Below are positions 34,243 to 42,716 of a stretch of DNA of 64,000 nt, piece after piece (position 1 is the first letter of the stretch; every line of letters starts with the position of its first letter). The notes below the pieces were generated by a model. It saw nothing but the letters and a program-made list of their open reading frames with translations. It was not told the origin of the DNA and ran no database searches. The stretch lies in the NCBI RefSeq assembly GCF_005217615.1, contig NZ_SZNK01000001.1:5207001-5271000 (forward strand). Reading direction: 5' to 3'. A program made the position numbers and the translations under genes. The DNA comes from Brevibacillus antibioticus. Its GTDB lineage: Bacteria; Bacillota; Bacilli; Brevibacillales; Brevibacillaceae.

Positions 34243-35451
34243 ATGACGACAAACAAGTGGAAGATGGACACCTCCATTATTCATACAGCACAAACGCCTT
34301 GCCAAAAAACAGGAGCAGTCGTATCTGCGGTGGTTCCTGCCGTGGCCTACGCGTTTCCAGATGCAGACTCAGCAGCGGCGTGCGTGGCTGGGGAGCGGGA
34401 AGGAACGTACTACGGAAGATATGGCAACCCTACCATCACCACCTTGGAACAAAAAATCGCCGCATTGGAAAATGGTGAAGCTGCCTTGGGCGTAAGCAGT
34501 GGGATGGCAGCCATTTCGGGTGCTTTGCTCGCCTTTTTGAAGCAAGGTGATCATGTGGTGTGTACGCGAGATGTGTACGGGGGGAGCTACAAGTTTCTGA
34601 CCACAATGGCCCCGCGTTATGGCATTGTGACGGACTTCGTCGATTGCACTGATTTGCAGGCAGTCGAGAGAGCTTTTTTGCCAAACACAAAAGTACTATA
34701 CATTGAAACACCATCGAACCCGTGCCTGACTGTTTTAGATATCTCGGCGTTGTCCCGTTTGGCGCACGCACTTGGCATTGTGGTAATCGTGGATAACACC
34801 TTCTTAACGCCGTATTTGCAGCGCCCGCTTGAGCTAGGGGCCGATGTCGTCGTGCATAGCGCCACCAAATATTTGAACGGACATGGCGATGTCATCGCGG
34901 GCTTCATCGTAGGGAAGCAGGAGCATATCCAATTCATGCGCAAAAACGTCATGGGAGACTTGGGACAAAATTTGAATGCTTGGGATGCTTTCTTGATCTT
35001 GCGTGGGCTGAAAACACTCGGCTTGCGTGTCAGACAGCATGGGAAAAACGCGCAGGCAGTGGCGGAGTTTTTGGCGCAGCACCCTGCAATCTCGCACGTC
35101 TACTACCCTGGTCTACCTTCGCATCCGCAGCATGAGCTGGCCAAACGGCAAATGGCCGGAATGGGCGGGATCGTTTCCTTTGAAGTAAAGGGCGGCTACG
35201 AGGCAGCCAAATCTTTCATTAACGCTCTGCACCTGGCTATGATATCGTTTAGTTTAGGAGATCCCGAGACACTGGTACAGCATCCTGCCTCGATGACGCA
35301 TTCCTCGATACCTGCCTCTGAGCGGATCAAGTTCAACATTACGGACGGTCTGATTCGCTTATCGACTGGCTTGGAGGATGTGGAGGATATCATCGCGGAC
35401 TTGGAGCAGGCGTTGGCTAGTTTGCCAATGGCAGCAGCGTCCAGGGGCTAA
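34243..35451 (+). CDS. PLP-dependent methionine gamma-lyase-like enzyme (Cys/Met metabolism)
   Basis: The product is 402 residues. The Cys/Met-metabolism PLP fold is clear: YGRYGNPTITTLEQKIAALE (phosphate/dimer loop), ALGVSSGMAAISGALLA, VIVDNTFLTPYLQRPLELGA, and SATKYLNGHGDVIAGF with the PLP-bound Lys near residue 209. Late in the protein is FSLGDPETLVQHPASMTHSS, seen in gamma-lyases and synthases alike. The Cys that many methionine gamma-lyases have after the DxYG turn is Gly here (DVYGGSY), so cystathionine gamma-lyase or another sulfur amino acid lyase is possible. GGGAGAG precedes ATG 34243. A sigma-54 promoter and its own activator gene suggest induction by a specific amino acid. Confidence 0.86.
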   Translation: MTTNKWKMDTSIIHTAQTPCQKTGAVVSAVVPAVAYAFPDADSAAACVAGEREGTYYGRYGNPTITTLEQKIAALENGEAALGVSSGMAAISGALLAFLKQGDHVVCTRDVYGGSYKFLTTMAPRYGIVTDFVDCTDLQAVERAFLPNTKVLYIETPSNPCLTVLDISALSRLAHALGIVVIVDNTFLTPYLQRPLELGADVVVHSATKYLNGHGDVIAGFIVGKQEHIQFMRKNVMGDLGQNLNAWDAFLILRGLKTLGLRVRQHGKNAQAVAEFLAQHPAISHVYYPGLPSHPQHELAKRQMAGMGGIVSFEVKGGYEAAKSFINALHLAMISFSLGDPETLVQHPASMTHSSIPASERIKFNITDGLIRLSTGLEDVEDIIADLEQALASLPMAAASRG

Positions 35452-35477
35452 AGGAACGTGAAACTGGAGGATTGGGC

Positions 35478-36932
35478 ATGACAGAGTTTTCCCGGATCGA
35501 GGAATTCATTCAATCGTACGCCGACAATATTTCCAAGGTACTGGGACTCGATGTCACCATCCTGGATGAACAAGGGATACGTGTGAGTGGAACCGGCTAC
35601 TATCAGGAGTTGATTGGATTGCCTGCGCCGGAGGGATCGTTTTTCCGAATGATCCTGCAAACCGGACAGCCGGGAATGATTTTTGACATGAAAAAGAACG
35701 AGTCGGAGTGCGGCAATTGCAAGTTTTTGCAGCAATGCCGAGAGCTGGCGACGATTGGATTTCCGGTGCACAAACGGGAGAAGACGGTAGGGGTCATCGG
35801 AATTATCGGCTTTTCCCCCGAGCAAAAAGAAAAAATGCTGCACCATTCGGAAAAATGGATGCCGTTTTTGCAGCATACGAGTTCCTTGATTGAACACAAG
35901 CTGCTCGAGCTGGATGCGGAGCGTGAGAAGAGCTGTAACATTCAAGAGGAAATGCCGCAGGCCTCGGTTCATCCGGTGTATTTCGCCCAGCTGATTGGGG
36001 CAGAAACAGGCTTGCGTGATGTCATTGCCAAAGCGAAAAAGGTGACGAACAGCATATCCACTGTTTTGATCCGAGGAGAGAGCGGAACGGGCAAGGAGCT
36101 GTTGGCAAAAGCCATTCACTGCGAAAGTGGGCGCAGTAGACATCCATTTATCGCAGTCAATTGCGCTGCGATTCCCGAGACCTTGTTAGAAAGCGAGTTG
36201 TTCGGGTACGAAGGCGGTGCATTCACAGGCTCCAGACGCGAAGGGAAGCCGGGAAAATTTGAATTGGCCCACAAGGGAACGATTTTTCTGGATGAAGTAG
36301 GCGATATTCCGTTGTCCCTCCAGCCCAAGCTGCTGCGTGTCCTTCAGGAGAAAACAGTAGATCGAGTAGGCGGCGTGAAGACACTAGGCGTGGATGTACG
36401 TGTCATTGCTGCTACACACAGAGATTTGGAGAGCATGGTCAGGGAAGGAACGTTTCGCGAGGATTTGTATTATCGTCTCAACGTCATCCCCCTGCGGTTA
36501 AAGCCGTTGCGTGAACGCACGGAGGATATTGCGCTTTACTTGCAGCACTTCCTGTATCGGTACGGGACGTTGCTGCAAAGAGGCAGACTGGAGCTCGAAG
36601 CCCAGCTCGTCCAACGACTACAGGCATACGAGTGGCCGGGGAATATTCGTCAGTTGGAAAATGCCGTTGAATACATGGTCAACATGGCGGAGGGGCAAGT
36701 CATCGGCAACGACGAGCTTCCTGATTATTTGCTGTTTGAGGATGAAACGACGACAGTAGGCAGCGATTTGGGATTGGAAAAGCTGGTGGCAGAATATGAA
36801 CGCTCCATTCTCCAGCGCTATTTGAACGCAGGCAAGTTTGGACAGGACAAAGCCGCGATTGCCGATGAGCTGCAAATCAGCTTGTCGACCTTGTACCGGA
36901 AGATGGAGAAATACGGTTTGGAAAAAGGATAG
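35478..36932 (+). CDS. Sigma-54-dependent enhancer-binding transcriptional activator
   Basis: The product is 484 residues. Residues 1-140 form a sensor resembling the sugar-diacid-recognition/GAF type (VLGLDVTILDEQGIRVSGTG, later KTVGVIGIIGFSPEQ) with a distinct ECGNCKFLQQC cluster that could bind metal or sense redox. Residues 175-400 are the AAA+ domain: Walker A GESGTGKE, the sigma-54-contacting loop GGAFTGSRREG, and Walker B GTIFLDEVGD. The C-terminus has a Fis-type helix-turn-helix (KAAIADELQISLSTLYRKME). GGAGGA precedes ATG 35478, 26 bases after the lyase gene. It should bind the palindrome at 34116 and activate its own operon. Confidence 0.92.
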   Translation: MTEFSRIEEFIQSYADNISKVLGLDVTILDEQGIRVSGTGYYQELIGLPAPEGSFFRMILQTGQPGMIFDMKKNESECGNCKFLQQCRELATIGFPVHKREKTVGVIGIIGFSPEQKEKMLHHSEKWMPFLQHTSSLIEHKLLELDAEREKSCNIQEEMPQASVHPVYFAQLIGAETGLRDVIAKAKKVTNSISTVLIRGESGTGKELLAKAIHCESGRSRHPFIAVNCAAIPETLLESELFGYEGGAFTGSRREGKPGKFELAHKGTIFLDEVGDIPLSLQPKLLRVLQEKTVDRVGGVKTLGVDVRVIAATHRDLESMVREGTFREDLYYRLNVIPLRLKPLRERTEDIALYLQHFLYRYGTLLQRGRLELEAQLVQRLQAYEWPGNIRQLENAVEYMVNMAEGQVIGNDELPDYLLFEDETTTVGSDLGLEKLVAEYERSILQRYLNAGKFGQDKAAIADELQISLSTLYRKMEKYGLEKG

Positions 36933-36943
36933 AGGAAAATAAA

Positions 36944-36995
36944 AAACCAGCCTGGATTGATCGGAGTTTTTCCGAGGTCTGGGCTGGTTTGTTTG
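36944..36995. terminator. Terminator after the sigma-54 activator gene
   Basis: AAACCAGCC/GGCTGGTTT with an inner CGGA/TCCG hairpin, T-rich on one side and A-rich on the other, between converging genes. Confidence 0.75.
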
Positions 36996-36998
36996 TAT

Positions 36999-37322
36999 TT
37001 ACGAAGGCTGCGGTTCTTTCTTCGCTTTCAGCTCGTAATGGCCGGTATTGCCGCTAATGTACCACTCAGGGGTTTTTTCTTCGCGCGCTTCGCGGTGACC
37101 TGCCAGATGAACATCACTCAGCTCCCACTGCTTCCATGCTTCTTTTGATTCCCAGCGGATTATGACGACGACTTCTTCTTCACCTTTACGTGGCTTCTGT
37201 ACCAGCACGCTCAAATCTACAAAACCAGGAGCCTTCTCAACAGCACCAGGCTCGCTAAAGCCTTGTACGATTTTGTCAGAATGACCTTCCTGGACGACGT
37301 ATGTTTTTATTTCCATCATCAT
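36999..37322 (-). CDS. Heme-degrading monooxygenase / ABM-domain protein (IsdG/HmoA-like)
   Basis: The product is 107 residues with one antibiotic-biosynthesis-monooxygenase ferredoxin-like fold: EIKTYVVQEGHSDKIVQGF, then EEEVVVIIRWESKEAWKQW and SDVHLAGHREAREE. The Trp in RWESKEAW and the following His fit the heme-binding pattern of IsdG/HmoA. Such enzymes break heme to release iron in the cytosol. Three ATG codons stand in a row; 37322 is the best spaced from AAGGAG. A Fur-box-like site lies about 50 bases upstream, in keeping with an iron role. Confidence 0.78.
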   Translation of the reverse strand: MMMEIKTYVVQEGHSDKIVQGFSEPGAVEKAPGFVDLSVLVQKPRKGEEEVVVIIRWESKEAWKQWELSDVHLAGHREAREEKTPEWYISGNTGHYELKAKKEPQPS

Positions 37323-37370
37323 GAAGTGCGACACTCCTTATATACCATTTCCCTACTTTTCCATATTATT

Positions 37371-37389
37371 GAGAAATATTATCATTGTC
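37371..37389. promoter_or_regulatory. Fur-box-like site
   Basis: GAGAAATATTATCATTGTC matches the 19-base Fur consensus at 14 positions. It lies upstream of the IsdG/HmoA-like gene, where iron-responsive repression would be expected. Confidence 0.55.
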
Positions 37390-37514
37390 AACCAGATATT
37401 AGCAAATGGTAGGACGATATATAGTGGTATGGGATTTCAAATAATCAGGACATGGTTTTCCAAATTGTGATAATGTTGTGTTCGATTAGTAATAAAATTG
37501 TAGGGGGGTTTTAA

Positions 37515-37892
37515 ATGCCTGATCTCTTGCTTGTGTTATTCTTGATAAACTTATCTTTATTTCTCTTGCACGAAATGGATGCGATAAGACGTTCTGAGTG
37601 GAGATTGTTTATCGTGCTTAAGGATATGGAAGATTCTAAAGCCTATAAAGTATTCACTTTTATTCACCTTCCTCTTTACACAATCATACTCTACTTCCTT
37701 TTAAGTAAATATCAGACAGTTACTTTTTGGGTCCTAGATATATTTTTAATCATACATGCAATCCTGCACTTATTTTTTGAAAAGCACCCCCGTAATGGAT
37801 TTAAAAATTCATTTTCAAGAACAATTATTTATCCAATGGGACTCCTTGCGGCTATTCATTTAGTATTACTATTCATAACTGAGTACCAATGA
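37515..37892 (+). CDS. Small membrane protein, DUF6713-like
   Basis: The product is 125 residues with about four membrane segments (near 3-18, 45-65, 68-85 and 105-122). An LHEMDAIRRSEWR stretch after the first segment gives a conserved-looking HExxx motif; this resembles the DUF6713 group, but I am not certain. The cytoplasmic loop FEKHPRNGFKNSFSR is basic. AGGGGGG lies before ATG 37515. It is AT-rich compared with its neighbours and stands alone, suggesting recent acquisition. Function unknown. Confidence 0.65.
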   Translation: MPDLLLVLFLINLSLFLLHEMDAIRRSEWRLFIVLKDMEDSKAYKVFTFIHLPLYTIILYFLLSKYQTVTFWVLDIFLIIHAILHLFFEKHPRNGFKNSFSRTIIYPMGLLAAIHLVLLFITEYQ

Positions 37893-37956
37893 TAAAGAAC
37901 TGACGACTAAGCTAACAAGAAAACGATTGTTTAATAAAGCAGAGGCAGTCTAATAC

Positions 37957-38847
37957 TTAATTTTCTTTGAACACGAGAGCTTCGTTTTCAAGGGGGACTT
38001 CTTCTTTTTGGGGAGCAGCAAAAATATCAATACCACGCTCAAGTAGGCTTTCTACCGCCTCGCGAACAGGGAGAAGTGGTAATTGCATTTCATCGGCTAC
38101 GGCAGCTTCTATATCAGAGACAGTGTGGAGGGGTGTTATCTGGCCTGTGCCATCTGAATAACCGATGTGGAGTGTGTTGTTTTTAAGGAGCACGAAGCGA
38201 TCTTGCTCCAGTTGAAAACGATGTATGTGAAGTCGATTCAAAAAGAGGGCGTCTGGTGAAAAAGAGGAGCGGATGACTTCCGACAAGTCGGACAGTTCTT
38301 TTCGTTCATCCGGATGAAAATCCCACGGAGGAAGTGCCACTTTTCCGTTTTCATACCGCGTAAAGCGATAGTGTTCAGGATGATCGGGACTTTTGGTCAA
38401 ATCCATGGAAACAGCGCCAAAAGGCCTGGCATGGTTCCCGTCTTCCAGAAAATGAATCGGCTCAAAGATAGGAGCGGTAGCCCCTACATCCACATAGACG
38501 GGTGTCTCGCCTGTGTTCGGACCGTCGATCAGGATGGCAGTATGTCCACCGCCTGGCAAGATGAGGTGACCGAAGAAGCCAAGGGAGCGAAGTAGCGCGA
38601 GAAAGCTGTGATTGGTGGTATAGCATGTGCCGCCAAAATGATGGTGGATCGCATTGTGCACATATTCCTCAGGGGTCGGTACCTCATGTTTTCCGTCACG
38701 GAAGAAGAGCAGCTTGCTTACATTTTCATAAGGGAAGGTCTGCAGATGCGCGCGACAGAGCTGACTGAGATAAGAGAGGCTAGGGGACTTGCGGTCTAGC
38801 TGTAGACGTTGAAGGTATAAACTCGCCCAGTTCGGTAAGGTATACAT
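37957..38847 (-). CDS. Arylamine N-acetyltransferase
   Basis: The product is 296 residues. The catalytic triad is visible: Cys in HHHFGGTCYTTNHSFL near residue 74, His in LPGGGHTAILI near 107 and Asp in PVYVDVGATAP near 128. FPYENVSKLLF near the start matches the FENL-type motif of the family. It moves acetyl groups from acetyl-CoA onto arylamines and hydrazines via a cysteine thioester. ATG 38847 is used with AAGGAG 11 bases upstream; a TTG two codons earlier is possible. It is longer than typical because of an extended C-terminal part. Confidence 0.88.
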   Translation of the reverse strand: MYTLPNWASLYLQRLQLDRKSPSLSYLSQLCRAHLQTFPYENVSKLLFFRDGKHEVPTPEEYVHNAIHHHFGGTCYTTNHSFLALLRSLGFFGHLILPGGGHTAILIDGPNTGETPVYVDVGATAPIFEPIHFLEDGNHARPFGAVSMDLTKSPDHPEHYRFTRYENGKVALPPWDFHPDERKELSDLSEVIRSSFSPDALFLNRLHIHRFQLEQDRFVLLKNNTLHIGYSDGTGQITPLHTVSDIEAAVADEMQLPLLPVREAVESLLERGIDIFAAPQKEEVPLENEALVFKEN

Positions 38848-38963
38848 AAACAAGTTCACTCCTTGCATAAAATAAATAGTAAACAAAAATATCTGTTAAG
38901 TTTTGTAGGGAGATCGTATCACATGGGACAAGTGGTAATCAACCTAAATTTTCCCAGAAAACA

Positions 38964-38996
38964 AAAAGGCACCGGAAGGATATCCTCCGGTGCTAG
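38964..38996 (-). terminator. Terminator of the stalk-domain protein gene
   Basis: GCACCGGA/TCCGGTGC around AGGATATCC, followed on the minus strand by CTTTTTG. About 55 bases after the stop at 39050. Confidence 0.85.
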
Positions 38997-39049
38997 CGGG
39001 TCCCTAGTCCGCCTTCTTTTTCGTACGAATAGATAAGTGCAAAAAGAAA

Positions 39050-39565
39050 TTATAACAACGGCTTAATTTCCCCGGTATTCGGGTTCACTACGAACCAGCC
39101 ATACGTACTGGTGTAGCTGTCGCCAGATTGGAAGTTGTTCACGACCGTTTGGTACACTTGAATGACATAATGCCCTTTTTCGTCGTCGTGAGTGTACTCG
39201 ACTACATGTGTTGGCGAGAGTTTTCCGGCGAATTTCTTTTTCACCAGCTCGATCGCTTCCATTTTGGAGTACATTTTTGTTGTTGGAATTTTACCGATGA
39301 ATATCGATTTGGTTCTCGCATCGTAAATGACCGATTTGTTCAGGTTCTCAGCTACGAAGCGGATTGGTACATAGACGGAGTTTTTGTACATGATGCCTTG
39401 TATGTCGCTGTTTGGTGATTTCGGCAACCCGTCAAAGTAGTAGGTGAACGGTGTTTTCATTCCTTCTTCCGCGTTTGGAAAAGCGGGTGCTGCAATGGCA
39501 ATGCCGGAAAAGAGCACCGAACCTACAACAATGCCCCCCAAAAATGACTTGATGTCCCATTTCAT
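39050..39565 (-). CDS. Secreted stalk-domain (copper amine oxidase N-terminal-like) protein
   Basis: The product is 171 residues. A signal peptide or anchor covers residues 8-26 (GGIVVGSVLFSGIAIAAPAF). Residues 40-92 fit the stalk domain common in secreted proteins of Bacillales and relatives: MYKNSVYVPIRFVAENLNKS, then SIFIGK. Residues 100-171 resemble a PepSY-like fold (AIELVKKKFAGKLSPTHVVE, YGWFVVNPNTGEIKPL). It probably acts at the cell surface, binding partner proteins or peptidases. GGAGAGGG lies before ATG 39565. Monocistronic. Confidence 0.78.
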   Translation of the reverse strand: MKWDIKSFLGGIVVGSVLFSGIAIAAPAFPNAEEGMKTPFTYYFDGLPKSPNSDIQGIMYKNSVYVPIRFVAENLNKSVIYDARTKSIFIGKIPTTKMYSKMEAIELVKKKFAGKLSPTHVVEYTHDDEKGHYVIQVYQTVVNNFQSGDSYTSTYGWFVVNPNTGEIKPLL

Positions 39566-39787
39566 GATGTGAAACCCTCTCCCTTTCTCTTTTCTCTAAA
39601 TCTTCCCAGCAATCATTATGTCAAAGATCATAGGAGAAAAGCTATCAAACGAGGGTACTAGGAAACAAAGACTAGGAATCATAGGAAAGATAGGACCCAA
39701 TCAGAATAGTCCTAGTTCTCGAATCAGTGGTTCAGTGATGGGGAGGTTTGTGGTAAGGTAGAAAAAACAGCGGACAAGGTGAGGAAC

Positions 39788-40483
39788 ATGACTACCATAT
39801 TGCAAAATGACTGGGCCCCCGTATTGGCCGATGAATTCGAGAAGCCCTATTATGTAAAGCTTCGTCAAACGTTGAAGGAAGAATATCAGACGCAGACAAT
39901 CTACCCAGATATGTTTCATATATTCACAGCGCTGCACCTGACTGAATATCAGAATGCAAAGGTTGTGATTTTGGGGCAGGACCCATATCACGGACCGGGA
40001 CAAGCACATGGATTGAGCTTTTCGGTCAAGCCGGGAATCAAGCCGCCGCCGTCTCTGGTCAACATCTACAAAGAGTTGAAAAGCGATGTTGGTTTTGAAA
40101 TTCCCCAGCATGGTTATCTGAACCATTGGGCGAAGCAAGGCGTCATGATGCTGAACACCGTTCTGACGGTTCGTCGCGGCACACCGAATTCGCACAAGGA
40201 CATTGGGTGGGAGACGTTTACAGATCGAATTATTCATTTGTTGAACGACAGGGAGACACCACTCGTTTTCATCCTGTGGGGAAAGCATGCGCAGGAGAAG
40301 GCGGCATTCATTGATCGAAACAAGCATTTCGTCATCGCCTCCCCGCATCCAAGCCCATTTTCGGCAAATCGCGGTTTTTTTGGCAGCCGTCCTTTTTCGC
40401 GGACTAATGAGTTTTTGCGTTCGCGCGGGCTTCAAGAGATTGATTGGCAGTTGCCGATGCAGGTAGCGGAAGAGGAAGAGTAG
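39788..40483 (+). CDS. ung: Uracil-DNA glycosylase
   Basis: The product is 231 residues, standard for family 1. The water-activating motif is [17 protein letters not shown] (catalytic Asp) near residue 64; then LLNTVLT-type [12 protein letters not shown] and the DNA-intercalating [13 protein letters not shown]. It removes uracil from DNA to start base-excision repair. ATG 39788 is taken; a GTG three codons earlier overlaps the AAGGTGAGG ribosome region. The gene is shared end-on with the converging thiN by a terminator. Confidence 0.95.
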   Translation: MTTILQNDWAPVLADEFEKPYYVKLRQTLKEEYQTQTIYPDMFHIFTALHLTEYQNAKVVILGQDPYHGPGQAHGLSFSVKPGIKPPPSLVNIYKELKSDVGFEIPQHGYLNHWAKQGVMMLNTVLTVRRGTPNSHKDIGWETFTDRIIHLLNDRETPLVFILWGKHAQEKAAFIDRNKHFVIASPHPSPFSANRGFFGSRPFSRTNEFLRSRGLQEIDWQLPMQVAEEEE

Positions 40484-40507
40484 CCTGTATTTGTTTCAGG
40501 TAAAAGG

Positions 40508-40557
40508 AAAAGGATCTCCATTGTTTTGCATCATGCAAAGGAGATCCTTTCTTTTTC
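40508..40557. terminator. Bidirectional terminator between ung and thiN
   Basis: AAAGGATCTCC/GGAGATCCTTT with an inner TTTGCA/TGCAAA stem, with A and T runs on either side. Confidence 0.9.
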
Positions 40558-40563
40558 TAATGA

Positions 40564-41205
40564 TTAGTCTTTGCTTTTGACAACGAGCAGCTTGCCCGTT
40601 TGAATCGTAATCGTTCCAGTCTGTTCCGTTAGCAGATTGCTGATCCCAAGCGTGTCGCCAATCCGCAGGGTAGCGTCCTTCAACGGATAGAGGAATCCAG
40701 TTAAGGTGATCCCTGTGACTTCCGGTGTAAAAGGCAGCAGGGAGATATGATCAAAATGATCCTGCTCTATCGTACTCTGGCGGTCAATCAGTCGGATTTC
40801 ATTGGTCTCATCGAGGATGCGGCAGTTGGTGCCCGTCTGCAACGCTTTGTTCAGCAAGTGTAGGTTTGCCAGCATATGGTCAAAACGAGAGCCGAGCACA
40901 CCGAGCAGCACAATTTCTGCTGGCTGTTGCTCGATTGCCCAAGCAAGGGCCATCTCTGTATCGGTCAAATCTTTCATAACGGGATCGCAGGAGGAGACGT
41001 GCATACTGTGACGTTCAATTTCTGCCATTTCCTCGATGCTGACAGAATCAAAGTCACCGATCGACAATCTTGGCACAAGACCGTTGCGAACGAGGAACAA
41101 GGCACCTCTGTCAACGCCGACGAGCCAATCATTTTCACGAATCTCTTGGATCGCCCAGTTGCCCAGATTGCCTCCAGCGAATAGTAGGATGCGTGTAGGA
41201 TTCAT
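40564..41205 (-). CDS. thiN: Thiamine pyrophosphokinase
   Basis: The product is 213 residues. WLVGVDRGALFLVRNGL and LSIGDFDSVS carry the Asp residues of the catalytic site, and MKDLTDTEMALAWAI the K-x-x-TD-x-E metal-binding motif. The thiamine-binding C-terminal domain is visible as TLRIGDTLGISNLL. It converts thiamine and ATP to thiamine pyrophosphate in the cytosol. The start at 41205 has an AAAAGGTGG-like site upstream. No THI-box riboswitch is seen near it. Confidence 0.93.
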   Translation of the reverse strand: MNPTRILLFAGGNLGNWAIQEIRENDWLVGVDRGALFLVRNGLVPRLSIGDFDSVSIEEMAEIERHSMHVSSCDPVMKDLTDTEMALAWAIEQQPAEIVLLGVLGSRFDHMLANLHLLNKALQTGTNCRILDETNEIRLIDRQSTIEQDHFDHISLLPFTPEVTGITLTGFLYPLKDATLRIGDTLGISNLLTEQTGTITIQTGKLLVVKSKD

Positions 41206-41238
41206 GCTACGGCCACCTTTTTCTATTAGAAATACTCT

Positions 41239-41649
41239 CTATGTAGGAATCGAAGAGCGAAATGTGCTCTGACAAGCAAGACGATAGCCTGTAGCGAGTT
41301 TTTCTCCCAGCTTTGCTTTTTCCTGTCCAGTCGGGGTATCGAGTAATGATGCACCAGCTACGATCTGTACACTGCACTTGCCGCAATGCCCTTGTTGGCA
41401 TTTGTAAGCGATGGGTTGATCTTGTGTGAGCGCAGCTTGCAATAGTGTCTGAGAGGGAGTATACCGGACTGGCATCGTTTGTGAGCGTTGCTTCACCTGT
41501 ACGAGCTTCTGCTCTGATTGGGGACGAGCCGGGCTCATTTCTGTTTTTTTCAACGACGGATGCGTATGCACGGGAACGGGAGCTGGACTCGACATCTGTA
41601 CGCCAGATCGTCCAGGAATGAGCGAGCCGACCGTAAGCTGTTTGCGCAT
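41239..41649 (-). CDS. 2Fe-2S ferredoxin-domain protein
   Basis: The product is 136 residues. The C-terminal 80 form a plant-type ferredoxin: IAYKCQQGHCGKCSVQIVAG supplies Cys-x4-Cys-x2-Cys and YRLACQS the fourth ligand. The first 55 residues are Pro/Ser/Lys-rich and probably disordered, which is unusual for a simple ferredoxin. It should pass electrons to an oxygenase or reductase that is not encoded here. GGGAGG lies before ATG 41649. It lies 33 bases upstream of thiN on the same strand and may be co-transcribed. Confidence 0.85.
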   Translation of the reverse strand: MRKQLTVGSLIPGRSGVQMSSPAPVPVHTHPSLKKTEMSPARPQSEQKLVQVKQRSQTMPVRYTPSQTLLQAALTQDQPIAYKCQQGHCGKCSVQIVAGASLLDTPTGQEKAKLGEKLATGYRLACQSTFRSSIPT

Positions 41650-41791
41650 AGGAACCTCCCGAGTAAGTGATTATTTAATCTTACCATGTCAGGCGTGTGG
41701 GTGACAAAGCTGGAGAAAGTGTCCTGAGATGATTGAATTTTTAGATTTTGTTGATTAAAATAATTTTATTAAAAATCAGGAGGGTGATACC

Positions 41792-42700
41792 ATGATTACC
41801 ATCAAACGGATGAGTGACTGTACCTTTGCAGAAGTGACCAAAGCGTGGAACAGAGGATTTGAAGGTTATTTTATCGAGTTTACGATGACAGAAGAAATGC
41901 TTGTCCAGCGACTGGGTGGCGAGGGATACGTGATGTCCCTGTCTGTGGTTGCCTTCGACGGTACGGAGCCGATTGGCTTAGTGGCCAGCGGTATGAGGAC
42001 CATTGCGGGGAAAAAAGTCGCCTGGAATGGTGGTACGGGTGTCGCCACGGAATACCGTCGACAAGGAGTAGGGAAACAACTGATTGAGGCGGCATTGGAT
42101 GTATACCGGGAAGCTGGGGTGGAAGTAGCGACCTTGGAGGCATTGAGCCAAAATACCAAAGCGATTGCCTTGTATGAGCAAAAAGGCTATGACATCGTGG
42201 ATCGTCTGTTGTTTTTGCAGCAAAGTGAACCGCTGGCAGAGGATGCTTTTCAGACAAAATCCCAAGCTGATTATCGGGTTCGACGCATTTTGGCAGCGGA
42301 GGCCGCCACGCTGCCGTTTTACGTGACCGATGTCCCGTGGCAAAATTATTGGCTGAACTTGCGAGATGCGCAGGCCTTGCTAGTCGAAGACAGAGAGGGT
42401 CAGACGGTCGGCTATGCGATGTACAAGTGTTTGGTAAACGAAGAGGGCAAAGTGAGTGGGATTGTTCTTCGTCAATGTGTAGCGCAGCCAGAGCATCCTG
42501 ATGCGCAAGACATCTTGAAAACCGCACTCGCGCATGTGTATGGGCCACTTGCACACGATTGCCGCCGGTCTACGTATAATTTGCGCGCGGCTGATACCTT
42601 GCTTGTCGAAATCCTGAAAGCGGTGGGATTCGGTCCTTCCGAGACGGAGCAGGTGTTTATGATCAAGCAGATGGAAGCAACAAAGATTCCGGCCGTATAG
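41792..42700 (+). CDS. GNAT-family N-acetyltransferase (two-domain)
   Basis: The product is 302 residues. The N-terminal half is a full GNAT domain with NGGTGVATEYRRQGVGKQLI near residue 73 (R-x-x-G-x-G acetyl-CoA loop) and QNTKAIALYEQKGYDIVDR. The C-terminal half (about 160-300) looks like a degenerate second GNAT domain without a clear CoA loop. Substrate unknown. AGGAGGGTGA lies before ATG 41792. Confidence 0.85.
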   Translation: MITIKRMSDCTFAEVTKAWNRGFEGYFIEFTMTEEMLVQRLGGEGYVMSLSVVAFDGTEPIGLVASGMRTIAGKKVAWNGGTGVATEYRRQGVGKQLIEAALDVYREAGVEVATLEALSQNTKAIALYEQKGYDIVDRLLFLQQSEPLAEDAFQTKSQADYRVRRILAAEAATLPFYVTDVPWQNYWLNLRDAQALLVEDREGQTVGYAMYKCLVNEEGKVSGIVLRQCVAQPEHPDAQDILKTALAHVYGPLAHDCRRSTYNLRAADTLLVEILKAVGFGPSETEQVFMIKQMEATKIPAV

Positions 42701-42716
42701 GAAGTGAAAACATGTG

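Noticed and set aside
39701-40435. Minus-strand open frame of 244 codons over ung
   Set aside because: Antisense to a certain uracil-DNA glycosylase; no ribosome site and low-complexity basic start.
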